Origin: Glycomyces niveus
GTDB lineage: Bacteria > Actinomycetota > Actinomycetes > Mycobacteriales > Micromonosporaceae
DNA: 64,000 nt
Direction of reading: 5' to 3'
Assembly (NCBI RefSeq): GCF_017592475.1
Contig: NZ_JAGFNP010000005.1
Location: 366,072-430,071 of the forward strand
Shown here in pieces: positions 27,505 through 34,597 of the stretch. Both the position numbers and the translations under genes were made by a program. Every line of letters begins with the position of its first letter. The first letter of the stretch is position 1. A model generated the notes under the pieces. It was not told the origin of the DNA. It did not search any database and worked only from the letters and a program-made list of their open reading frames with translations.

Positions 27505-27858
27505 ATGCGGCGAATCCGCCCCGACGAGGTGGCCCGAGCCCGGAGAGACCCCCGGCTGCTCGATGCCGCCGAGTACCGCAACGAGATCATCCGAGGCGCC
27601 TACCGGATGAGCGGCGACGCCTGGCTCCGCCAGGGCAACTGCGCCGACGCCGAACCCGACGTCATGTACCCCGAGCCCCGCGAGCCCATCGACGAGGCCC
27701 TGGCCATGTGCGCGTCCTGCCCGGTCCGCACCCCCTGCCTGGTCCGGGCCCTCGAGGCCCGCGACCGCCACGGCGTCTGGGGGGCCACCGCGCCCCGCGA
27801 GCGCCGGGCGATGATCGAAGTCTGGAAGGACATCAACCCCCTGGCGGTCGGCGCCTAG
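27505..27858 (+). CDS. WhiB-family iron-sulfur transcription factor
   Basis: 117 aa, GGGAGG 5-6 nt before the ATG. The four cluster cysteines are C46, C69, C72 and C78 (CxxC then x5-C), and the family turn is GVWGA at 90-94, followed by the basic RERRAM helix. WhiB proteins bind a 4Fe-4S cluster and act with the primary sigma factor. The 45-residue N-terminal part before the first cysteine is longer than in WhiB1. Position between the SRAP gene and sigR matches whiB1 of M. tuberculosis, but the sequence is too different for me to assign the paralogue. Confidence 0.9.
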   Translation: MRRIRPDEVARARRDPRLLDAAEYRNEIIRGAYRMSGDAWLRQGNCADAEPDVMYPEPREPIDEALAMCASCPVRTPCLVRALEARDRHGVWGATAPRERRAMIEVWKDINPLAVGA

Positions 27859-27875
27859 CCGAGCCCGCCGAATCG

Positions 27876-27916
27876 AAAGCCGCGACCGCTGCAGCCCCAG
27901 CGAAGGTCGCGGCTTT
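27876..27916 (+). terminator. Terminator of the whiB-like gene
   Basis: A 12-bp stem (27876-27887 with 27905-27916), 17-nt loop and TTTT at the 3' side. Confidence 0.7.
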
Positions 27917-27921
27917 TCGTC

Positions 27922-28044
27922 GTCCGGGGGAGCGGGGGAGGTAGCCTCCCCGGACCGGCGACGGTGTCATGGTTCGCCGGCCCGGGGCAGGCACTGGGAG
28001 TTCACGCACCGGTCGCCCGGTGCGATCAGGACCCTTCCGGGTCC
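27922..28044 (+). ncRNA. Run of GC-rich hairpins; possible structured RNA
   Basis: Stems: 27922-27929 with 27948-27955, or alternatively 27935-27941 with 27945-27951; 27955-27961 with 27974-27980; 28005-28012 with 28017-28024; 28029-28034 with 28039-28044. The first two stems exclude each other, a feature of switching leaders. Not matched to a known RNA family. Confidence 0.3.
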
Positions 28045-28210
28045 ACACACGATAACGACTCCGCCTTGCCGAAAGTTACCGTTTCGATCCATTAAGTAAT
28101 AATTTCGGGGGATATTCCGAATTTAGTACACTTCGCCCGAAATTCCGGGCTAGGCGGTTACTCCGACCGGGTGGTGTGGCGGATACGACTACGGAGGTTT
28201 CGCGGACGGC

Positions 28211-28236
28211 GGAATGAAGCCGCGCCCGGTGCTGTT
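28211..28236 (+). promoter_or_regulatory. SigR-dependent autoregulatory promoter of sigR
   Basis: GGAAT (28211-28215), exactly 18 nt, GTT (28234-28236): a full match to the SigR/SigH consensus known from Streptomyces and mycobacteria. Its transcript would start near 28244, upstream of both possible sigR starts. Confidence 0.8.
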
Positions 28237-28340
28237 GTTCGGGACGAGTCTCCAGTCGAGGCACGCCGGCCACCCGCCGCGCGAACCGCGGCGAAGGGCT
28301 CACGGGCCACGAAGTCTGTCTAAGCAAGGAGCCCAAACGC

Positions 28341-29123
28341 ATGACCACCACCCTCCGCGGACGCGAACACGAGCGCCTGACCGCCCTGTTGAGCGGCCCC
28401 GAATGGTCTCCTTCGCCCAACGGCGCCACCCGCGTCGGCGGCGTCACGACCGCCGGTATTTCCTCCGCCCCCGCCCGGACCCCTGCCGTAGGCTCGGAAC
28501 TGGTCGGCTACGAGAGGGAGACGGTGACCGAGGCAGGCAGCGAGAACACCCAGGAGCGGCGCGAGCGGTTCGAGCGCGACGCGATGCCCCTGATCGACCA
28601 GCTGTACGGCGCCGCCCTGCGCATGACGCGCAACCCCGCCGACGCCGAAGACCTGGTCCAGGAGACGTTCCTCAAGGCCTACTCGAAGTTCCACCAGTTC
28701 CGCGAGGGCACCAACCTCAAGGCGTGGCTGTACCGGATCCTCACCAACACGTACATCAACTCGTACCGCAAGAAGAAGCGCCAGCCGCTGACCTCGCCCA
28801 CCGACGAGATCACTGACTGGCAGCTCGCGGACGCCGAGTCGCACTCCGCCTCCGGGCTGCGCTCGGCCGAGACCGAGGCGCTGGACCACCTGCCGGACTC
28901 CGATGTCAAGGACGCCCTGCAGCAGCTCGGCGAGGACTTCCGCCTGACGGTCTACCTCGCCGACGTCGAAGGGTTCTCCTACAAGGAGATCGCCGACATC
29001 ATGGGCACCCCGATCGGCACCGTCATGTCCCGGCTGCACCGGGGCCGGCGGCAGCTGCGCCAGCTGTTGAGCTCGTACGCCGCGGACCGCGGCCTTTCGC
29101 CCGCACGGGAGGTACAGCAGTGA
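28341..29123 (+). CDS. sigR: RNA polymerase sigma factor SigR (SigH type), thiol-oxidative stress
   Basis: 260 aa from ATG 28341 (AAGGAG 9 nt upstream), or 199 aa from GTG 28524 (GAGAGGGAG just upstream). The conserved ECF part begins about 10 residues after the second start: [20 protein letters not shown] (region 2), [24 protein letters not shown], and region 4 [37 protein letters not shown]. The 61-residue N-terminal extension is low in conserved features. S. coelicolor also makes two isoforms, the longer one induced and unstable; the layout here fits that. rsrA overlaps by 4 bp. Confidence 0.95.
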   Translation: MTTTLRGREHERLTALLSGPEWSPSPNGATRVGGVTTAGISSAPARTPAVGSELVGYERETVTEAGSENTQERRERFERDAMPLIDQLYGAALRMTRNPADAEDLVQETFLKAYSKFHQFREGTNLKAWLYRILTNTYINSYRKKKRQPLTSPTDEITDWQLADAESHSASGLRSAETEALDHLPDSDVKDALQQLGEDFRLTVYLADVEGFSYKEIADIMGTPIGTVMSRLHRGRRQLRQLLSSYAADRGLSPAREVQQ

Positions 29124-29416
29124 CCGCCGAACCGGAGAAGCCCAAACTCGACTGTCGAGAGGTCCTTGAAGAGGTCTACCTCTACCTCGACGACGAGTGC
29201 TCCGACCGCCGCCGCGGCGTGATCCGCGACCACCTCGAAGAGTGCACGCCCTGCCTCTCCGAGTACGGCATCGAGCAGGAGGTGCGCACCATCGTGCACC
29301 GCTGCTGCAGCCAGGAGAAGGCGCCCGACGAGGTGAAGGCGCGCCTGCGCCAGAAGCTCAGCGCCATCGAGCAGGTCAGCGAGATCTTCAGCGAAGTCGC
29401 TGAGCGCGAGCGCTGA
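29120..29416 (+). CDS. rsrA: Zinc-binding anti-sigma factor RsrA (redox switch)
   Basis: 98 aa, GTG start overlapping the sigR stop (GTGA). The ZAS signature H-x3-C-x2-C is H38, C42, C45, with C12 as the fourth key cysteine and further cysteines at 27, 62 and 63, nearly the same spacing as in S. coelicolor RsrA. The reduced zinc form holds SigR; disulfide stress expels zinc and releases it. Coupled translation keeps the ratio. A hairpin terminator follows. Confidence 0.93.
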   Translation: MTAEPEKPKLDCREVLEEVYLYLDDECSDRRRGVIRDHLEECTPCLSEYGIEQEVRTIVHRCCSQEKAPDEVKARLRQKLSAIEQVSEIFSEVAERER

Positions 29417-29441
29417 GGCCGACCGCTCCCTTACACGCCAA

Positions 29442-29469
29442 TCGGGCCCGACGGTGACCCCGGGCCCGA
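29442..29469 (+). terminator. Terminator of sigR-rsrA
   Basis: A perfect 9-bp stem (29442-29450 with 29461-29469), 10-nt loop, then TGTGCTTTCC. Confidence 0.7.
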
Positions 29470-29615
29470 CTGTGCTTTCCTAACGACTGCGCTTTCTAAC
29501 GACCTTCAACGGCAGCGCTCGTAAGACCGCGCTTCCGTCGACGTGCCGCTCCATGCGCGGTGCGCGCTGCCTGCCGCGGAAATCCGGGAACCGTGTCCAG
29601 CAGCGCCGACCGCGT

Positions 29616-30212
29616 TCAGGAATCCGACTCCTCGGCGGCGTTGGCCCGGATCATGCCGATCGAGATCTGCACCGACGCTTCGCGCAGGTCGTCCTCGGAG
29701 TCGTCCACGCGCGGATAGGTGATCCAGTTGCTGTAGAGGGTCGTGATCGCGTCCCACGCCCGCAGGCGGTGGATGAGCGGCGCGTCCGACTCGACGAGCA
29801 GCGCGTGCAGGCGCCGCTGCCGCAGCCTGAAGACCGACATGCGGTCGAGGCGAGTGAGCGCGGCCTGGTTGTTCTGCATGAACCTGAGCACCGGTTGGTG
29901 CGCGCGGATGACCTCCGCGTAGCGGCGCAGGAGTTCGGTGCGGGTCTCCAGCCCCCGCGGCTGGGTGTCGCCCCAGTCGCAGATGCGGTCCAAGTCCTCC
30001 GCGTAGGAGTCGAAGAAGCTGGCCGCGATGTCTTCCTTCGTCTTGAAGTGGTAGTACAGGGCGGCCTTGGTGACGCCGAGCTGCTCGGCGATCTCCCGTA
30101 GAGAGGTGTGCTCGTAGCCGTGCTCGCTGAAGAGCGCGATCGCGGTCCGCTGGATCCGCTCTCGGGTGCTCGGCTGTTGCTGCTCGCGCGCTTCGCGCGG
30201 CGCTTCGGTCAT
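29616..30212 (-). CDS. TetR-family transcriptional regulator
   Basis: 198 aa from ATG 30212; the frame extends further upstream but lacks a start signal there. The N-terminal helix-turn-helix is RIQRTAIALFSEHGYEHTSLREIAEQLGVTKAALYYHFKTKEDI, the standard TetR pattern. The C-terminal ligand domain is not recognisable. It may be autoregulated; no target gene is adjacent, as its neighbours are rsrA (convergent) and bL37 (upstream, same strand). Confidence 0.9.
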   Translation of the reverse strand: MTEAPREAREQQQPSTRERIQRTAIALFSEHGYEHTSLREIAEQLGVTKAALYYHFKTKEDIAASFFDSYAEDLDRICDWGDTQPRGLETRTELLRRYAEVIRAHQPVLRFMQNNQAALTRLDRMSVFRLRQRRLHALLVESDAPLIHRLRAWDAITTLYSNWITYPRVDDSEDDLREASVQISIGMIRANAAEESDS

Positions 30213-30293
30213 GTGGGCAATTCTCGTTCTGCGCCGGGTGTCCAGTGCGATCTGCGGGGCAGTCGCGGCCTCGGCCGCCTGCCCCGCCACGCG

Positions 30294-30368
30294 CTAGCTG
30301 TTCGGGCGCTTCCCGTGGTTAGCGGACTTCTTCTTACGCGACTTGCGCTTGCGGGCTGCTTTCGCCAC
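30294..30368 (-). CDS. 50S ribosomal protein bL37 (24 aa)
   Basis: A 24-residue basic protein starting at GTG 30368, with a near-perfect Shine-Dalgarno (AGGAGGA) 5 nt upstream. The product is MAKAARKRKSRKKKSANHGK followed by RPNS. The C-terminal ANHGKRPN end is the signature of actinobacterial bL37, a small protein seen in mycobacterial large-subunit structures. It is too short for usual gene finders. It sits alone, 81 bp upstream of the TetR start and divergent from the SIS gene. Confidence 0.88.
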   Translation of the reverse strand: MAKAARKRKSRKKKSANHGKRPNS

Positions 30369-30549
30369 TGCTTCCTCCTAGTTCGGTCGGGAATTCAGGG
30401 GTCAACCTTACCGGCAACTGCGCGGCTGCACGGAGGGCAGTGGACACACTTCATTGACGGGCGACGCGAGTCGTAGCAGGGTTGAAGGAGCGGAAGCGGC
30501 GCGATGGGAAGGCCCGAGTGCGGTGGACGCGCGTGGTGCCGGTCGACTA

Positions 30550-30580
30550 CGCTTCATTATAAAGGTTTGTTTAATATTTT
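30550..30580 (+). promoter_or_regulatory. AT-rich promoter block of the SIS gene
   Basis: A sharp AT-rich segment with TATAAA and TAATAT, 30-50 bp before the start codon and unlike its GC-rich surroundings. No clear -35 or operator could be assigned. Confidence 0.4.
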
Positions 30581-30609
30581 AGCGGTACCCGTTTCACAAG
30601 GAGCGTCAA

Positions 30610-31695
30610 GTGAACCAGCCCCAGGTCGGCGCCACCGACAACGCCACCGAGCCCGGAAAGGGCATGGCCGCCGACATCGCCGAGCAGCCCGACGTCTACG
30701 CCGACGTGCTCGACCACGGCGCCGGCGAGATCGCCCGCATCGCCGCGGTCATCGCCGAGCGGCGCCCGCGCTCGGTGGTCTTCACCGCCCGGGGCACCTC
30801 CGACCACGCCGCCCTCTACGCGGCCTATCTCACGGAGATCCGCCTCGGCCTGCCCGCGAGCCTCGCCAGCCCCTCCGTCGTCACCGTCTACGACGCCCGC
30901 CCCGACTGGTCCGACTCCCTCGTCATCGCCGTCTCCCAGTCCGGCGGATCACCCGACCTCGCCCAGGTCGTCGCCGCCGCCCGCGCCTCCGGCGCCCTCA
31001 CCCTCGCCGTCACCAACAACCCCGACTCCCGCCTCGCCGGCGAAGCCGAGCTCCACCTCGACGTACGCGCCGGTCACGAGCGCGCCGTCGCGGCCACCAA
31101 GACCTACACGGCCGAGCTACTCACCCTCCTGCTCCTCATCGAAGGCATCCGCACCGGCACCGGCCGCCTCGACGCCGCCGAGGCCACCGCCATCGGCAAA
31201 CTCCCCGAACTCGCCCGCGGCGTCCTCGCCAACCCCGGCGCCGCCGAACTCGCCGGCCGCTACCGCTTCGCGTCCCGGTTCGTCACCACCGGCCGCGGCT
31301 ACGCCTACCCGACCGCCCGCGAGACCGCGCTCAAGCTCATGGAGACCTCCTACCTCCCCTCGCTCGCGTTCTCCGGCGCCGACCTCCTCCACGGGCCGCT
31401 CGCCATGACCGACCCCGGCGTGCCCGTGCTCGCCGTCGTCGGCTCCGGCCCCGGCGGTCATGCAATGTGGAACGTCCTCACCCAACTCGGCAAACAGCGC
31501 GCGGACGTGGTCGTCGTCGGCGCCGCCGACGTCCCGGGACAAACCGCCCGACTCGCCACCCCGGCCGTCGACGAGCGCATCGCCGCACTGCTCGATATCC
31601 TTCCGCTGCAACAACTCGCGCTGCATCTGGCGATCGAGCGCGGCGAGAACCCCGACGCGCCGAGGGGCCTCAAAAAGGTCACCGAGACGGTGTGA
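30610..31695 (+). CDS. SIS-domain isomerase (GlmS isomerase-domain type)
   Basis: 361 aa, GTG start with GGAG 6 nt upstream. Two SIS domains as in the C-terminal half of GlmS: FTARGTSDHAALYAAYL, VIAVSQSGGSPDLAQVV, HERAVAATKTYTAEL, then TTGRGYAYPTARETALKLME and FSGADLLHGPLAM. The N-terminal glutaminase domain of GlmS is absent, so it cannot use glutamine. Such proteins usually isomerise or deaminate amino-sugar phosphates (AgaS or NagB-II-like), which would suit glucosamine use. No other amino-sugar gene is next to it, so the substrate stays open. Confidence 0.85.
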   Translation: MNQPQVGATDNATEPGKGMAADIAEQPDVYADVLDHGAGEIARIAAVIAERRPRSVVFTARGTSDHAALYAAYLTEIRLGLPASLASPSVVTVYDARPDWSDSLVIAVSQSGGSPDLAQVVAAARASGALTLAVTNNPDSRLAGEAELHLDVRAGHERAVAATKTYTAELLTLLLLIEGIRTGTGRLDAAEATAIGKLPELARGVLANPGAAELAGRYRFASRFVTTGRGYAYPTARETALKLMETSYLPSLAFSGADLLHGPLAMTDPGVPVLAVVGSGPGGHAMWNVLTQLGKQRADVVVVGAADVPGQTARLATPAVDERIAALLDILPLQQLALHLAIERGENPDAPRGLKKVTETV

Positions 31696-31777
31696 CCCCA
31701 GTTCGGCGGGCATGGTCGAAGCGGGTGTTCACCTTCGGTTCACCGAGATGTTCACCCGTTTCCCTACACTCAGAGTC

Positions 31778-33007
31778 ATGCAGGCACCACCAGCCGCGCC
31801 GACCGGCACCACTGAAATCGTCTGGCACGAACGGCGATACCGGGCGCGAGCGATCGCGGGCGGCGCCGCATTCGAGATCTATTCGGACACTCGCGAAGAC
31901 GGATTCCACCCCAGCGGCAACGCATTCCACCGGTATGTGCACGCTTCCGAGGTGGCCAGCTCCGGCGGCGAACTCCTCCTCGCCGGTGTCGCGCCGCTCG
32001 CGATCCCGGTGATGCCGGGCGTCGACGCCGCCACCGTCCACCGCTACAGCCAGAACCCGCGCATCGGCCCCGCCGAACGCGCGCTCGTCTCGGCGGTGCG
32101 CGCCACCGCATTCGTCACCGCCGGCACCCGCATGGTGAAGCCGCTCAGCCGCCACCAGGTGGCCCGGCAGCTCACCTCCGCGCCGGTCGTCTCCGGCGTG
32201 TGCTTCCGCGAATTCGACGTCGCCCACCTGCGCACCCCCCACGACCGAGTAGTGCTCTCCGGCGACCCCGACGACGCCCGCGACATCGCGTTCTCCCTGC
32301 GCTGGAAGGCGATCAGCCCCGGCGACTACCAGAGCACCGAAGCCGCCAACTTCCCGGGACTCGTCAGCGTGCCCGGGCGCGAGCGGCGCGGCTCGATGAT
32401 CCTCGGCACCGGATTCCTCCCCAGCGGCACGCACCTCATCCCCGAGTTCGCGACCGCCGGCTTCGCGGACCTGCCGCTGACGGCAAGGGCCGAGATTCTG
32501 GCGTACACGCTCGACGGCGCGGAGATCTCGCTGTTCCAGTACCAGCCGCAGACGAACGTGTGGGACCGCATGGCCGGAGCCCGCCACCGCGACCTCGTCA
32601 ACCGCATCCCCGGCCTCGAGACCGGACGCGCGCTCTTCCGCACCGATCCCTCCGTCCATGCTGGACTCATCGGTGAACACGAGGGCGAACGCGTCCCCGT
32701 CACCGCCGACCCCGGCCACGGCTTCAGCGTCTACGCGCGCGGCGCCACGAGCCGCAGTCCGGTGACCCGCCCGCAGCGGTTCCACACGCGGGCGCGCTGG
32801 CGCGACATCGACGTGCTCGCGCTCGGCCGCAACGAGGACTGGGTGCGGGTGCGGCTCAGCCAGCCCGATCTCGAGGCGATCATGACCACCGACGCGACCT
32901 GCGTCGAGCGCGGCGTCTACGAATGCTGGGCCCCGCTCGCCGAACTCGAGAACCCGCGCATGGCCGTGACCGACTACCCCAACCCCGACCAACCCGGCCT
33001 CGCCTGA
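31778..33007 (+). CDS. Hypothetical protein, 409 aa
   Basis: I do not recognise this protein. Translation from ATG 31778 gives 409 aa; TACACT (31765-31770) lies 7 nt before it, so a leaderless mRNA is possible. No signal peptide or membrane segment is visible. The protein appears soluble, rich in Arg, with a middle segment ISPGDYQSTEAANFPG and GTGFLPSGTHLIPEFATAGF, and ends in a domain with FHTRARWRDIDVLALGRNED. Coding quality is good (third-position GC, no rare codons). A longer start at 31713 is possible but less likely. Confidence 0.7.
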   Translation: MQAPPAAPTGTTEIVWHERRYRARAIAGGAAFEIYSDTREDGFHPSGNAFHRYVHASEVASSGGELLLAGVAPLAIPVMPGVDAATVHRYSQNPRIGPAERALVSAVRATAFVTAGTRMVKPLSRHQVARQLTSAPVVSGVCFREFDVAHLRTPHDRVVLSGDPDDARDIAFSLRWKAISPGDYQSTEAANFPGLVSVPGRERRGSMILGTGFLPSGTHLIPEFATAGFADLPLTARAEILAYTLDGAEISLFQYQPQTNVWDRMAGARHRDLVNRIPGLETGRALFRTDPSVHAGLIGEHEGERVPVTADPGHGFSVYARGATSRSPVTRPQRFHTRARWRDIDVLALGRNEDWVRVRLSQPDLEAIMTTDATCVERGVYECWAPLAELENPRMAVTDYPNPDQPGLA

Positions 33008-33166
33008 CCGGCTCCTTGTGGTTTGCCATGGGCGGGCTCGACCGGGTTCGCTGCGGCGGCCTGCCGTGTGACGCCTCCAGGGGCGCCCAACCGCTCGCTG
33101 CCGCGGGCCGTGGGCGTACGCCGGCCGGCCCTGCTCGACCGAAGCCGCCGCTACGCCCTCCGGGGG

Positions 33167-33199
33167 CCCCTCCCCCCCGCCCCCACCCCACCCCACCCC
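33167..33199 (-). repeat. G-quadruplex-forming tract (on the minus strand)
   Basis: On the minus strand six G-runs of 4-7 bases are separated by single T, C or A, a strong intramolecular quadruplex motif. Confidence 0.6.
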
Positions 33200-33209
33200 T
33201 CGATATCGG

Positions 33210-33227
33210 ATGCGGTGCGCACCGCAT
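33210..33227. terminator. 18-bp perfect palindrome, possible terminator or operator
   Basis: Nine bases and their exact reverse complement, followed on the plus strand by TTTA. As RNA it gives a 7-bp stem with a GCGC loop. Between convergent genes, a terminator is more likely than an operator. Confidence 0.4.
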
Positions 33228-33369
33228 TTACTGATGTGTCGTGTGGTGGCGCTGCGTAGGCGGCGCTCGGGGGTTGTTCAGGCGGGTCCTCCTTTCTGTG
33301 AGGGCGGTGTCGTTCGATCCAGGTCGGCGGGATTGTCGGGGTAGGGCGGGGCTCGGGCTCGGTTCGTGG

Positions 33370-34533
33370 TCAGGAGTGGTCTCCTCTCGATAGGCGCCAG
33401 CGGTTGTCGATGCGGTCGACCCAGCCGGTGCGGAGGAGCCGATCAAGGGTTTCGGCTGCGATCTCCGTGGGGACGCCGGCGGCGGCCGCGAGGCGGGTCG
33501 TTTCGACGACGTAACCCCGCGGCAGGGACTCGACCAGGCGGGCTTCGATTTCCGTCAGGCGGTCGAAGGGGCGCCGTTGCGGGGGCGGAGGAGCTGCGAG
33601 TGGGCCGCCGATGCCGGTGAGGTCCTCGATCACCTCTTCGGCCCGGGTCACCAGGCGGGCTTCCCATGGCTCCCTTGCCAGCTGGTGGACACCGACCGAC
33701 ATCGACGAGGTCACCGGTCCCGGTGTGAACATCAGGACGCGGCCGAGTTCGGCCGCGTACCGGCCCGTGTTGCGCGCCCCTGAGCGGTGGGCCGCCTCGA
33801 TGACTACCGTGCCCGCGGTCAGCGCCGCGATCACCCGGTTCCGGGTCAGGAAGCGGTGCTTCATGACCGTGGTCCCCGGCGGCCACTCGCTGATGATGAG
33901 GCCCTTCTCGGCGATCAGGTTGAACATCGAGTGGTTGCCCTTCGGATACGGCAGCTCCACCCCGCAGGCCAGCACCGACACCGTCGAACCGCCCCGAGCC
34001 AAGGCTCCGAGATGCGCGGCCCTGTCGATGCCGAAGGCGCCCCCTGAGACGATCGTCCAGCCCGCGTCGGTCAGGTCCGCTGCCAGATCGTCGGCGAGGT
34101 GCTGTCCGTATTCGGTTGCGGCCCTTGAACCGACGATCGCCACCGAGCGGCGGCACAGACGCGCCAGATCTTGCTCGCCCCGGACCCAGAGGCAGCGCGG
34201 CGGCCGCACATGCGGTTCGTTGGCGTCGCACACGAGCATCAGATCGCGGAGCTGGTCGGGCCAGTCGGGATCGCCGGGCATCAGGACTCTGGCGCCGCAT
34301 GCGCTTGTCGCGGAGGCGATGTCGGCGGCTCGAGCGGCCGGATCATGGGTGCACGAGACCATCGCGCTCGTGATGCGCCGCAACCGGTCGGGAACGTCGC
34401 CCTCCCAGAGGCGCTTGACCACTTCGATCGGGTCGACCTCGTCCAGCAGATCGTCGAGCTCCGCGTCTCCGGGCTCGATCATCGATGACAGGAGCATGAG
34501 GGCGAGGCGGGGATCGTCGGGCAGGTTCGTCAC
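33370..34533 (-). CDS. dprA: DNA-processing protein DprA (Smf)
   Basis: 387 aa, GTG start with GAGGAGG 5 nt upstream. The Rossmann-like DprA core is clear: YPDQL-type entry (DPDWPDQLRDL), VAIVGSRAATEYGQ, VSGGAFGIDRAAHLGAL, GVELPYPKGN, ISEWPPGT, RNRVIAALT and VIEAAHRSGARNT. A C-terminal winged-helix-like domain follows (about 320-380). DprA loads RecA on incoming single-stranded DNA during transformation, yet it is kept in many species not known to be competent. Last gene of the M23-yraN-yifB-dprA unit. Confidence 0.95.
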   Translation of the reverse strand: MTNLPDDPRLALMLLSSMIEPGDAELDDLLDEVDPIEVVKRLWEGDVPDRLRRITSAMVSCTHDPAARAADIASATSACGARVLMPGDPDWPDQLRDLMLVCDANEPHVRPPRCLWVRGEQDLARLCRRSVAIVGSRAATEYGQHLADDLAADLTDAGWTIVSGGAFGIDRAAHLGALARGGSTVSVLACGVELPYPKGNHSMFNLIAEKGLIISEWPPGTTVMKHRFLTRNRVIAALTAGTVVIEAAHRSGARNTGRYAAELGRVLMFTPGPVTSSMSVGVHQLAREPWEARLVTRAEEVIEDLTGIGGPLAAPPPPQRRPFDRLTEIEARLVESLPRGYVVETTRLAAAAGVPTEIAAETLDRLLRTGWVDRIDNRWRLSRGDHS

Positions 34534-34547
34534 GGTGCCTCCTCAAT

Positions 34548-34579
34548 GTGGGTCGGTGGGTCGGTGGGTCGGTGAGTCG
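34548..34579. repeat. Four tandem copies of an 8-bp unit
   Basis: GTGGGTCG three times exactly and a fourth copy with one change, in the yifB-dprA spacer. Confidence 0.8.
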
Positions 34580-34597
34580 GGTTGTGGGTTCGGGTGC

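Larger units (their letters stand above)
27859..28340 (+). other. 482-bp region between whiB-like gene and sigR
   Basis: Holds the whiB terminator (27876-27916), a run of four further hairpins (27922-28044), an AT-rich island (28080-28132) with a TACACT -10-like box at 28127-28132, and a perfect SigR-type promoter at 28211-28236. I see no coding frame in it. Confidence 0.6.
33008..33369. other. 362-bp non-coding gap between convergent genes
   Basis: No gene seen. It holds a C-rich tract (33167-33199) and an 18-bp perfect palindrome (33210-33227); the rest is ordinary GC-rich sequence. Confidence 0.6.
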
